Position numbers and translations under genes: made by a program | Shown: positions 34,545-46,305 of the stretch, one piece after another | Position numbering within the stretch: the first letter of the stretch is position 1 | Layout of the letters: every line of letters starts with the position of its first letter | The notes under the pieces: model-generated | Seen by the model: the letters and a program-made list of their open reading frames with translations, nothing else | Database searches by the model: none | Told to the model about the DNA's origin: nothing | Assembly: GCA_019914945.1 (NCBI GenBank) | Contig: CM034107.1 | Location: forward strand, 11,532,001 to 11,596,000 | Length of the DNA: 64,000 nt | Direction: 5' to 3' | Source of the DNA: Typha latifolia | Taxonomy: Eukaryota; Streptophyta; Magnoliopsida; Poales; Typhaceae

Positions 34545-37500
34545 CTAAACTTTCTTGGTTTTATCAGGCTGCTGATCTTTTCGACGCCACCAGTTCACAA
34601 TGAAAGAGTCGATAACGATCTGCACCATAACTTTCATTTAATCATAAGAAGGAAATTAAAATGGGAATGGCATGCCAGGTCAAGGTGAATTTTACCTGGT
34701 TAATGTGTGACGCAACAGCTGGAAGGACAAGCAACCCAGACTCACCCAGAGCTCCTCCAAGCTGCTCGACAACAGCTACCATTACAGGTAGAGTTTTCTA
34801 CACGACATGAAAAATGTAACCTTTTACTTTTTTGATGCCTGTCTTTAAAAAGGCATCGTGTAAAGGAATATACAAACATGTATGCGGCAGGGTAGATTAA
34901 GAGTAAACTTTCAAGTTTTGCGATTAGCCGTTTCTTGTCACAACTAAACAAAAGAGGGAAAAACAAAGGAATACTAAGCACGGTAATGTCAAAAGAGCAA
35001 GATAGGCGCTGCTGCAATGGCAGTTCTCAGACTAACAGTCATAAGGCAGGATGTGCTTCAAGACAGGAAAAAAATTTTAATAAAAAAAAAGGATGAAAAC
35101 AAAATATAAAGAAAACCAAAAGAATCTCCTAAGAAGAGTAAATATTTAAAATCAGGTGATATGAACGAATACATGTCTTTGACAGCTTTATTAGGACCAT
35201 TTTACTTCAAGACATAAATAGTGATTATTTTATCGTACTGCTTCCATCTATGATTACAGTGTAACATCTGGGGCACTCTTTATCATTATTTATAATTTTA
35301 TAACATGATTACTATTGTTCTTTAAACAATCCTAAATACTAACCTGGCTGGCAACTAGTATGACAGCACGTGCATTCTCTTTCTTCGCAAACACTGATTG
35401 ATTACCTCCAGCCACTAGTGACAGGCTCCGCACTGCGATAGTGTTGAGTAACAGTAGAATGAGATGTAGAAGTCTGCCAAAAGAAATCACGTAGTTGACT
35501 GTTAGTAGTACACAATGAAGGTTCCGTCAACTGTTATTCTCAAAAGAACATGGCGGAGCAGAGTGCCAAGACAAAAAAGGATAACCAGGGGCCGCTTAAA
35601 AAGAAAGCAATCTTAAGAAAAATAGACTCAACACTTCATATTAATATCTCATTGACTTGATAAAAGACATGAAAAACTAAAATATGCCTAACGCATATGG
35701 CAGAATCCTGTCAGGCCATTTCAGCTCAAGGGAAAGAATCTGCTATGGCAGAAACTACTTATTCTCTTCTTGTTCCTATACAAAAAAAGACCGAGCATCT
35801 TTTTTTGTGTGTGAATAACAATAAATGCATGCTCAGCAGAAGCATATCATAGGAGATAACTTGCATATATGTTAAACAGATGCATAAGCACATCTTGCAG
35901 TAACGCTGAAAGTTTGGTGATATTTATCTAACAAAACTGCAAATTCTTCTGAAAAGAAAATCTTAAAAAATTCTCAGAGAGAGAGAGAGAGAGAGAGAGA
36001 TCATCCAACGAAATTTAAAGGAAGTACACTAGGAAATCAGAATGCACGAGCTTCGAAATGAGTTAGAGACGATATACAACAAGTTTTTAATCTATAAATA
36101 TATGTAAAGCTTTATAGTATTTGAATAAGAAATTAAGACTAGGGTAGCAAACACATACATTCCCAAAGTAATAGCAACAGCAAAAACTTCCGGCTTAACT
36201 GTTAAAAGCAGTGATCTTGATCTGCTTACTTGCATCCATGGTACCTATGATACAATAAACATAACACATAAATAATATGACAGAAAATAAAAAGAAGATT
36301 AGAAAAGTATCTAGAGCCTTAATCAGTAACTGCCACTGAGCTGCTATGTGGGAATAGCTTTATCCTCACAAGTACAGTAATTCAATAGATAGGTGGAAAG
36401 ACTGCCTCTGATCAAAGTTAAAATTTAAATCTATGGTTGCAAAGCTATTCCGCCTATTTGGTGAAACTGTGCAGTTCCGTCCACATGAATGCAAGCTAAA
36501 ACTGGTTAGCCTGACTATATGTTGTCATGCATGGTTTACAATTCTAAAATGGCTAGTTGATTACAAGAGTCAAATCATACTAAGCTAAGCAATATTGCGC
36601 TTATCATTGAAAAAGTCCCCCGATTTTGATCAGCAAATTCTGTGACACCTGCAAATGAAAAGACTAAAATTAGACAAAGGGGCTACAATATGCTAAAATG
36701 GCCTATTTAGCAAGCTGCTTGCTACAAATGTAATTTAAGGCTAAATGACAAGATGTGGATCTGTTATCGCATACGGTGTGATCATATATATTCACCCATC
36801 CTCCAAAGCAGTTAGTAACTCAAGTTTCAAGAACAAAACATCTCCTCCTTGAAATATTTGGAGAAACCTCAGAACTGAAAAGACATTATCCCATGTTTGA
36901 TTAGAGGCCAGCGATAGTCCCTAGACTTGGCTAGAGACCCTTAACGATGTTCCGTAATTAAATACCATTTTAATGCTAACCAAGTTCACTTCCAAACAAA
37001 AGAGAGAAAATAAAAAATATGTCTAAATTTGAATTAAACCATTTACAAATTTACCCATGAAATGACTCGTATTTAGGTTTTACAAATTTTATAATAATAT
37101 TTTGATATTATTTATATGACATATCTTCGTTTTTCTTTAAAAAATAAATATTTTTAATATTTTCATGTCACATCAAAGCAACGATGGTCATGCCACAAGC
37201 ACGGACCGTGCCGACCACCATTCGGCACGGCATGTGCCGCAGCACTTGCCGGTCGTGCCGTAGGAGAAGGAGACAAAAAGGTAAGGGATACTCACCTTTG
37301 CTTTTGAAGTCGTCGTCGCTATCGCTAACCAATCGCTGCCCGCCGCTCACCGTCGTCGTCGCTTCATCTGGTGCCCTAGCCCGCCCGAGAGAGAAGAGAG
37401 ATCGAGAGAGAGTGAAGAGGGGGGGGGTGTGGTTAAAAACTTAAGTTGCGAGTTTGGGTCTGGAGCTGGATCTCCCTCTCGATCTCTCTTCTCTCTCGGG

Positions 37501-40500
37501 CGGGCTAGGGCACCTGACGAAGCGACGGTGGGCGGTGGGCGGCGATTGGCAACGGGTAGCTCGACAACGAGGTCAATGGTGAGCGACGAAGCTATTAGGA
37601 GGGGTACCATGCGGCACCCCTCATGCCACGTGTTGGTAGGCCGCCGACACAGCAAGTGCCGACCGACACGCCCTGTTCCGGTCGGCACAGCCATCCATGC
37701 ATCTAAGTATGTCAAATCTTCTCTCGTATATCCTCAATTTCTCTCTCAAAATTTTTCTTTAGCTTACTAAATCCATAATAACTCATAAGGTGGTTGTTGG
37801 TTTGCATGCTTCTAAATTCACAATAGCTTACTTCAACTTTTATTTTGAATGAAATTTGCAATATTGAGAATTCTTGAGAAAAAAAGGAACATAATCTTAC
37901 AAGCAGGCTTACAAGCCCCCAAGATTTAAAGAAAACATAAACCTACATGCAACATGTGCCTTGTAGTTAAGCAAGGCACACAAGCCCACACCAAATAAAA
38001 AGAATAAATAAAAAAATCGTAACCCTGCACATAGTATGCAAGCTTGTAGTTGCACAAGGCATGCAAGACCGCACAAAAAAAGAACCTTAACCCTGCATAC
38101 AGTATGCAGGCTTGCAGCTGCGCAAGGCATGCAAGCCCACACCAACAGAAAAAACCCTAACTTTAGTAGTTGCAGGCTTACAGACCTTAAGCCTGCAAGC
38201 ATGTAAACTTAAGACTTGTAAGTTCGTAAGTCTTTAAAACTTGAAAATTGTATATATAACTTAGCAACTTTTTAATGGTTTTGCGGGCTTACAAGCCTTA
38301 AGCCGGCAATCATTTTAATTTCTTAAAAAAAGAAGAAGCTATCATTCAAAAATAAATTTTTGATAACAGTATTTTGGTAAGAACATACTTAAAGTCAAAG
38401 GGTCAATGGACATTTTGGTCCATTAAGATAACATATCATCAATTTCCTTCAAAACTAATATGTTTTCACCTTTTCATGTCACATCAAAGAAAATATACAT
38501 TCGTACACCCAACACTCTTAGATTACTTTAAGGTACCTAAAATAAGTCTAGCTAGCCACATTCAAGGCTTAGACTCAAATAAATTGGATAACTACTAAGC
38601 ATGGGGAAATAACAAGCTACATATAGATGTGTCCGTGTGCATATATCTACCTAGAACACGTATTAATGCATCAGGAACAAAAGCTCTACCTTATTCTAGT
38701 ACATATTAACAGATTTTCACTACCATACAAGTGACCTTAAAATTTGAGATAAACAGAAGTGGACTCACCTTTTGAGGCTTCTCGGACAATCTGACGCAAA
38801 AGAAAAAGAAAAAAGAAAAGAAATATTCATTAGTTTCTTATGGTGAAACCAGAATAGTTGTATACTCATTCTGCCTCTAAGCCAACTAACACAGTGATGC
38901 AGCCCTGCAATGGGCACAGATCCAAGCACCATAATAACAATAAAGAAAAGGAATAAATGCCTCTTCAACCCAGCTTTTGTACAAGGAACTTATAAAATGT
39001 GCATGAAGAATCAGTATGTAGGTCATGCAATGAGGCAACTTCAATAGATTACCATAGGTTGCAAAACCATCATTAATATATTAAAGAAAATTTTGCCAAA
39101 ACTAAGTTTCCAAAAGATTAAATTGGTAATAAGATCTCTTATCCAAAATTCAAAATGCACGCACATGTGCCTTGTCACGCAATGGCTCAAAGAGAAGACC
39201 TTACAATTAGAGGGTGTAAACGAGCCGAGCTTGGGCGAGCTGGGCTTAGCTCGGCTCGGCTCGAAATTAGTATAGCTTCAAGCTCAATAATGCAAGCTCA
39301 GCTCGGGTCGCTGAAATATCGAGCCAACTCAAATTAGCTCGATCAGTTCGATCTAAAAACCTATTACTCAATTAGGCTAATCCAGCAAAGTCAATTTAAT
39401 GTAACTAGAGGGAAGAATAGTTATAAGGGCATATGTATACTATTAAGTTTTTAATATGAGACTAAATAGCTAAGATTCCCCATAAAAAGTAGCAACTAAA
39501 CGGAGTAGAATAGGACTCAAACCCAGGTTGGCTAGTTTAAAGTGAGTTGCTTTAACAAGTTATGCTCATGGTTCGTCGTATCGGCTGATCTCGACCTAGG
39601 CCCGATCCAAACTCTCTCTCTCTTTCACTCTTTCTTTTCACTCTCTCTTACTTTTTTTTCTTTTACTTTTTCTTTCTTTTTTTCTCTCCTTACATATAAT
39701 CATTGTGTCTCTTACGGAGAGATCTAGCTCCAGTGAACTCCAACAAACTCTGACAAACTCCGGTATATAACTTTTAAATTAATTTTTTTATTTCTTTCAG
39801 TTTTTTTATTTCTTCCACTCTCCCTTTTTCTTCTCTTCTTCTTCTTCTTCTTCTTCTTCTTCTTCTTCTTTTTTTTCTTCTTCTTCTTCTTCTTCGCTGC
39901 ATCATGTTTTTTTTTCTTCCACTCACACTCTTTCTAATCTCTTCTTCTTTTCAATTTTTATTACACCAAAGTTTTTCTTTTTTTTCTTTCTTATTTTTGG
40001 TAAACCTTTTTCCTAAATTTTTAGAAATTTTCCTATATTTTAAATAATATTTAGAATTTTATGTAATTACAAAGTCCTATTCGATCCAGACGACCGATAC
40101 AACCTATCTGGACCATACATATCGTTTTTTTGGAAGGCCGATCCCGATCCCGATTTTTCGAACCTTGGTTATGCTACATAAAACTTATTCATTTATTTTG
40201 GTTTATATATATATATATATATATACATATATATACATATATATACATATACATATATATATATATATATATAAATATATATATAATTATGGTTCGGACT
40301 CTTTCTTCTCACTCTCTCTTTCTCTCTTTCTTTATCTTTTTCTCTCCTTATCATATAGCCAATGTTTTTCTTATTGAATAATCTAGCTCTGACGAACTCC
40401 GGTGACACGAATCTAACTCCGATGAACTCTAGTATGTAATTTTTTTAATTGTATTTCTTTATTTCTCCCTTATTTTATTTTTATTTCTTCCACTCTCTTT

Positions 40501-43500
40501 TTTCTTCTTTTGTTTGGTTTTCTTCCACCCGCTTGCTGCGGTTCTTGACTGAAGTACAGATTAAACATAACCAAACTGCTTCAAATTATATCATTTTTTG
40601 TCTTTTATTTAAAAAAAAAGACTTCTAATAGGTGTGTTCGAATGCAAGTGCAGGACGTTCGAACACCTGATTCGCATTTGCACATTCAGAGCACTGTTTT
40701 TTGGAGTTCGAACGTATGAATAACACTGTTTTCTTTCTTTTGTTTGGTTTTCTTCCACTCGCTTGTTGCATTCTTGATTGAGATACATATTAAACATAAC
40801 CAAACCACTTCAAATTGTATCATTTTTCTGTCTTTATTTTTTAAAAAATAAGATGACTTTTGACAGTAGCGTTCGAATACGGCATTTGAACGTTTGGTTT
40901 GCGTTCGCACATTTAGAGCACTATTTTTGGGCATTCGAACGTTTGAATAGCATCTACATATACAAAGCATGATTTTTGGCCGTTCGAACAAAAGTGTGTT
41001 TGAATGCCTAATTCGCGATTGCATATCCAAAGTCTTGTTTTTAGCCGTTTGAACGCGATTGAGGGGCGTTCGAATGCACATAAATTAAGTTGTTTCGTAT
41101 TGCGATTTGTTTAAGATTTTTGGATGATTAATAGCCTCCAAATATGTGAAAAAGAACCATCTTTGGGTTATTGAATATTGAACTTTTGAGCCTAAGAAAC
41201 TAGCTCGGATAGGCTCATTTAGAGCGCAAGCCGAGCTCACAAGCATCCTGATCGGCGAGTTTTTTTGATACCCCTACTTACCATCATATTGATTGCATCG
41301 TTATTATATTATATATGTTAAGGGAACGTATCGCATATCATGAAAGAAAGGCTGGATAATCATACCTTTCCTAAGATGAGGGGGATCAGAAGAGTATTAA
41401 TGAGGCTACTGAATAATTGTGTAGTAGGCACAGACACCCCAGCTCCTGCACCTACAAATTTTGAGAGGGACAGAGGTACCTGAGATGAAAATTTAAGCTG
41501 AGTCCAAAGGACCAACTATCGCTCCATAGCAACTAAATAAGAAGAATCAACATTTTTTATTATAGCTGAACTCATGATCACATTTAGTTACATAGTTGAG
41601 GGCAAAATCATAAGCAGGTATAGAATGTTAAAAAAAAGTTTTTTCTTAGATGATGGAAATTCAGCTGCTCGCAAAATAAGCAACAAGCTACGAACCGCTA
41701 TTGAATATTGATATTACAACAAAGAATATTGATATTATATCATCAGAAGGCTTAAATAATGACTAAGTTCAAATGCACACGACTGTGAAGATTATCATTT
41801 AAGTTGTGATACTCGTCCTAACCAAAATTTGTAGACTTGTTATGAATAATTTAGGGTATCGATACTTCTTTGCAACTTGAATCCATGAACCCAAAATTGA
41901 ACTCTTTTTGCAGAGTAAGTTTATTTTCCAACTTATTGGAAAAATAGGTGAATTTCCATATTTGTAAATGAATAGGTAAAATTGTTTTCGGTGAAAGCGA
42001 TCTACTATCAAATTTGGCGATTCTTCACTTGGATATTTTCTCAATTTTGTTGTTACCGATTTTGCAATTACACGTATTAAACCAACCACCTTGAGAGCAA
42101 ATCATTTTCACTGAAAGCAACTTCACCTGTTACTTAAAATGTTTGAAAGCTCACCTATTTTCCAATAAATTTGAAAACCATACTTATTTTGCAGAAAAGT
42201 CCTTAAAATTGATATCAAGTGTCGATGTCAAGAATACAAGCAAATCCCCAGCGAATGGGAAAATAAAATATACCATCTTATTGAATTTTGCCTCAATAGT
42301 GATAAATTTATAATTAGATAAATTTATAAAACACCCTACATTTTGCCATTATTATCATTTGCAACCTATCATATTGATATTTATCATTCAATCTCTACAT
42401 CTTGCTTTTAATGCCACAAATTCCCTGCTAGTAGTTTTTTGGACAACCGGTTACCTCATAGACAAGTTAAAAAAAATATAGATGCAAAAAGACCATAATA
42501 CCCTAGAGTAAGTTTTTACAGGTTAAGTTAAAAAAAAGGGGAACAAAATCTAAGGTCAAATTAGGAGTATTTTAGGTATTTTAGTTTTTTTATTTCAAAA
42601 GTAATAGAATATATTCCCTACTTTGTCAACTATTGTTAGGTTAAATTTAATCTACGATGTTCTCAATGTATTTCAAGTAAAATGTAGGGGTCCAATGCTA
42701 ATTATCCATATGGTAGAGTGGGAATAATAATAAAAGCAAAACTTAAAGTGTGTTTGATAAACCTCTCTTAAAATTATGATGATGATTAATTATTACACTG
42801 TTAGCCATCAAAAATTTAAGGGTTGTCATTCTACGAGAAAAGCTTAACTTACAATCATAATCCCCAATAAGTTAGATATAACTGTCATAGCAAGAGCAAG
42901 AGCTGAATTGCCCCCAGCAAGCTGCATTAGTTGTAATAATTTTTCGTTTAGTTATAAAAATTGACTTCTATGCAACAGAAAAGACAGAGCAGATTGGAAG
43001 AAGAGAAATGCTTACCTGTGTTAATGTAACTCCACTTGATAATGTCGTCGGCATACAGCAAAAAATAGCTACCCCTATTATATACAACTAGGATATCGAG
43101 AGGCTTGAGACAATAAATATGCAGTAAAACAACGGGAAAGAAAAGATAATCTCCAAGTTCAATTTGAAAGAGTGGAGATCAATCTTAATGTCAACATACC
43201 AGTGACAAATTCATGAGGTGTCAATTGAATTTGTAGGATAAGCTTCGAAAGGAAAGGAGTAAATAAAAGAATTGAACCCTGCAAGACAATGGCAAATGAA
43301 TCGGATCAAAAGATGTATTACAAGCTACCACAAAAAGATGACTGCTGATGAGCATAGCAAAATTAGTATTAATTGATAATCCTTAGGCTGATGCTATAGC
43401 AAATTAAAAAGACAATAAAAACTGATGGCAGTATTAAACTCTTATGCTAGACCAAGATGTTAGTATCTACTCATATATTGCTTATGGCAGATGAGGGTAG

Positions 43501-45101
43501 GTATACTTGTAAGTTACAGCACATCTCTTTTCTTCACAAATGAAATGACTAATATAACAAAGTATTAATCTAGAAGTAGCCCCATAAAGAAAAGAGAAAA
43601 AGAAAAACTTAAGATACTTCATCTACAAGCACAAGAACTGCAAGATTATACAAGCCCATAAAGTCCTGCAGGCCAGGATTCTATAGCTGCACCAAGATCT
43701 CTTGTTCGCAACATCATCCCTACATCGTGAGCAAGGTAATCAGGGCATTTGTAGGGGAATAAAGAGGGACATAAAAGAGGAGAAGAATGTATAATGTGGA
43801 AAAACAAAGATGAACTGAGAGGTTTCACATCACACCTGAGATAAAGAAAATCCCAAACGTACTTAACTTTGAAAGAGAATGTCTGTGAGCAACACAACCA
43901 AGACTTGGATTTGCAAGTCCTAAACCTACTCCACTGATAAGAGCTTAATCATAAAAAGAAAATGCTTGTCAGATGCAAATAGGTCTGATATATTTATCAA
44001 ATAACGAGACAACCATTAGCAAACCCAGATTCTTTTTTTTTTTTTTTTAAAAGAGCTTCTTAGGAAAACATGTGCATAAGGACCCAAAAGAATGTAAAAA
44101 GCACGTAAGCAGATATCACTAGCCATGGTAACATTAAGATCTTTCATGCCAATGCATATACGTGAAAGTTAAGGTGACTTTAATTTAGTCGGTCAAGAAT
44201 CTAAAATTTGTTCCTCTTCGAGAGGATATAGTCTTACAAAAATAGTAAGAATCAGCAAATTACCCATGTGAAGTATCCAGATTAGTTACAGCTTCCACTT
44301 GGGATACAAAACTTGAGTCTGATGAAAAGTTCTACCTAGAGGAAGGAAATTGTTTGCCGCAAAATCCACCAGTAGCTTTCGCCACGTGAAGACCTCAGTA
44401 GGTTGTGAACCCTGGGAGTGATTCTTTCCACTATCATCTACCTGAAAAGGAAGAAGTAGCTTTTAACATAAAGGACACTGGATGAACCTCTATATAACAG
44501 ATTTGAAGACTAAATGAGAAAATCTATGTTAACATTTACCATTCTAGTAAATATATCAAAATATATTATAATATATATATATATATATGCGAGAAATATA
44601 ACCACTGCAAAGCCTGCAAATGTTTTGAGTTTAAAAATCCAAAATCACAGCTAAGCTCAGCCTTACTGAACAAATAACATATAAATTTCTGTTGTCAAAT
44701 TTCAAGAGGCGTTACTGAACAAGTACCAAAACCTACGAATTCCTATTTACGATTCCTAGTTACTCAAAATGAGCGTACAGTTCCGAATCAAGCGCATCAC
44801 AACTTCGCAACAAACGCTACGTTTAGCATCTCGAATTGAGGCAACAAGCGAATCGAAGGGCTAGGTCACATTTGAGATCAGGAATCGCAAGGAATACCTG
44901 ATCAGCTCCTCCCGTCGCCATTAGAGGTCGATGAACACGGCGAGATTCTCTGTAGAGTGAAGTAGGAGCGACCGGGGCGAGGCTCTTGGTGGAGAAGCCA
45001 AGGAAATCTTCTCGAGATGGGGGCATCACCCGTCGGAAAACGCCGCTTCCGGCGAGAGACGGAGGAATGAGACCTCGGGCTTGGAGGGGTATTGCGACCA
45101 T
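34545..45101 (-). CDS. BASS4: Probable sodium/metabolite cotransporter BASS4, chloroplastic
   Basis: Fourteen exons keep frame to 429 residues: 45101-44898, 44441-44336, 43943-43836, 43719-43652, 43278-43200, 43074-43016, 42921-42853, 41479-41366, 38790-38769, 36648-36581, 36244-36159, 35473-35344, 34797-34696 and 34619-34545. Residues 1-68 look like a plastid transit peptide. Family motifs include GVGLGLANPSLGCVA, FCCMPTTLSSGVTLTQ, LAGGNSALALAMTVISNLLG, VPWMQVSRSRSLLLTVKPEV and KTLPVMVAVVEQLGGALGES, matching plant BASS4 (about 436 residues). About nine or ten transmembrane helices are expected in the inner envelope. Related BASS proteins move pyruvate, glycolate or pantoate-like anions with sodium; the BASS4 substrate is not established. 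Introns carry at least four transposons. Confidence 0.92.
37177..37699. mobile_element. Non-autonomous TIR element, copy B, with internal foldback
   Basis: It lies in a BASS4 intron. The left end is AGCAACGATGGTCATGCC, and the right end carries GGCACAGCCATCC, so ends are inverted as in copy A. Inside, 37371-37408 and 37476-37513 are perfect 38-bp reverse complements (GTGCCCTAGCCCGCCCGAGA and on), within looser arms of about 80 bp (37329-37411, 37471-37550). A transcript would fold into a strong hairpin. It has no coding capacity. Confidence 0.7.
37940..38160. repeat. Tandem repeat of about 70 bp, three units
   Basis: Units start near 37940, 38022 and 38090. Each carries CCTGCATACAGTATGCAGG or a variant (a near-palindrome), then CTTGTAGTTGCACAAGGCATG and an A-rich spacer. 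Divergence rises toward the left unit. It lies in the same BASS4 intron as the neighbouring element. Confidence 0.7.
39567..40167 (+). mobile_element. MULE-type MITE, complete copy
   Basis: This 601-bp element starts CATGGTTCG and ends CGAACCTTG. The exact 8-bp duplication GTTATGCT flanks it (39559-39566 and 40168-40175). The sequence is the reverse complement counterpart of 4823-5430. It is CT/TTC-rich, including a (TTC)n run near 39835-39895. Short termini and an 8-9 bp TSD suggest Mutator ancestry. Confidence 0.8.
40287..40520 (+). mobile_element. Truncated MULE-MITE copy
   Basis: After a TA microsatellite, TATGGTTCGGACTC begins a second copy that follows the complete one landmark by landmark: CTCTCCTTATCATATAGCCAATG, AATCTAGCTC, CGAACTCCGGTG and TCTTCCACTCTC. 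It then runs into a different repeat, so the right end is missing. Confidence 0.55.
40507..41060. repeat. 230-bp tandem repeat studded with GTTCGAA(C/T) palindromes
   Basis: Unit 1 starts at 40507 and unit 2 at 40737 (CTTTTGTTTGGTTTTCTTCC in both), each about 230 bp. A partial third follows to about 41060. Each unit's second half has clustered GTTCGAAC, GTTCGAATG or GTTTGAACG motifs next to GCATTTGCACATTCAGAGCA-like sequence. Confidence 0.65.
41901..42204. mobile_element. Foldback MITE with exact 8-bp target duplication
   Basis: AAAATTGA occurs exactly at both edges (41893-41900 and 42205-42212). Termini are ACTCTTTTTGCAGAGTAAGT and, reverse complemented, AAGGACTTTTCTGCAAAATA. The arms remain complementary for about 120 bp (TTGGAAAAATAGGTGAA against TTGGAAAATAGGTGAG, and GCTTTCAGTGAAA against its partner), so nearly the whole 304 bp folds on itself. 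The TSD length fits hAT. It lies in a BASS4 intron. Confidence 0.75.
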
Positions 45102-46305
45102 GGTGGAGTCCGGTGGGGAAGAAGAGAGTCGGGGTACCGCCGTAGAGGGATGAGTTCAATTGGGGAATTATAAATTATCGGCGGTGAGTATCCAATCCGA
45201 ACCCGATAATATATCACCAATTTACGCCAATATATTAACGTATATACAGTGCACAAATAATACCATAATTATATTTGCGGGAAAGAAAAGATATTAAAAA
45301 AATGATTTCACAGAAGTATGAACAAGATTTTCTCTTTATTGCTATATATATATACAGAAAAATCATTCTTTCCTAGGTACAGACATATTTAAATTTTAGT
45401 AAATATATTAAATTATTTAATTTAGATTTTAAATTATGTACCCGTCGAATTATTATTTCAATTTAAATGCCGTTAAGATATCACTCTAATATATTTTACT
45501 ACTGTGCAGTGCGCTGTAGCTTAGAGTCATTATACTATCGAAATTATTAAGCAATTTCTTATATAATAATTATTTAAAATTAGAATCTACTCTATAACCT
45601 TCTTGAATAATAATCACCGTTATTAGAGTTGGTTAGTGATATAGTTACTTTTCTAGGTATCATAGTTGTTTTTTTTTTAATTGAAAAAAATTAATTAAGA
45701 TTTATTTCCCACCAAGGGTTTGAGAGCAGATTCCCTACAATACCTTAGAGCATTAATTTACTGTATGCAAGGTACTCGGCAGCCTGCTATCGGCTTCCAA
45801 GTAAAATCATGAGACGACCGCAGTCGGGGTTGCAGAGAATTCAGTCACCGCCACGCAGATCTTTTCGTTCACCGGACGCTTGAGGGTCTAACCTCCCCAT
45901 TCAGAAATCTGACACGTATACATTTCAGATCAATTCAATCCCCACTGGAACCCGCCAAAGTTAGCAGCAGACTTTTAAAAAGCGTGCAATGGCCATCCCC
46001 CCCCTTCTGCATGAGCTCGAGCCAACACCTGTGCTTTCCTGAGATTCCGGGGTGGGTGATCGTCGATCCCCATTAGCAACGTGTCATCTAAAGAACAAAG
46101 GGGGGACGACACTTGGACGCAAAGTAAGAGGACAGCCATCAAACCCAAACAGGTGTCTATGTGGGAGTTATTCTACTTAAACCAGTGGATAAGTTTGGGA
46201 TAACCCTGATGTTTTTATGCTGTCTGGGTGACAGTAAACTGAGCTCTTTATACTGCTGAAGTGATCTCGTTTTGAGGAGGAAGATTGAAAGGAAGAGAAG
46301 TCGAC
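45102..46305. other. Divergent intergenic region between BASS4 and PARP3
   Basis: The two start codons are 1.2 kb apart on opposite strands. The part near BASS4 is AT-rich (45240-45700), and the part near PARP3 (45800-46300) is more mixed, with CACGTATACA and ACGTGTCAT ACGT-core motifs (about 45913 and 46079). I can define no TATA box with confidence. Confidence 0.45.

Larger units (their letters stand above)
39208..41276. mobile_element. hAT-like non-autonomous element with nested insertions
   Basis: The left terminus is TAGAGGGTGTAAACGAGCC, and the right terminus, reverse complemented, is TAGGGGTATCAAAAAAACTC. The flanks CTTACAAT (39200-39207) and CTTACCAT (41277-41284) match at 7 of 8 bases, the TSD length of hAT elements. 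Subterminal GAGCCGAGCT repeats sit at both ends. Inside are a complete MULE-MITE, a TA/CATA microsatellite (about 40203-40285), a truncated second MITE copy and a GTTCGAAC-rich tandem repeat. There is no transposase. It occupies a BASS4 intron. Confidence 0.7.

Noticed and set aside
37184..37770. Several GC-rich open frames on both strands.
   Set aside because: They lie inside the foldback transposon and reflect its inverted arms; no protein family is recognisable.
40130..40408. Overlapping open frames with Tyr-Ile repeats on both strands.
   Set aside because: They are translations of a (TA)n/(CATA)n microsatellite inside a transposon, not genes.
41799..42089. 96-codon minus-strand frame.
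   Set aside because: It falls in the arm of the foldback MITE and beside it, within a BASS4 intron, and has no homologue I recognise.
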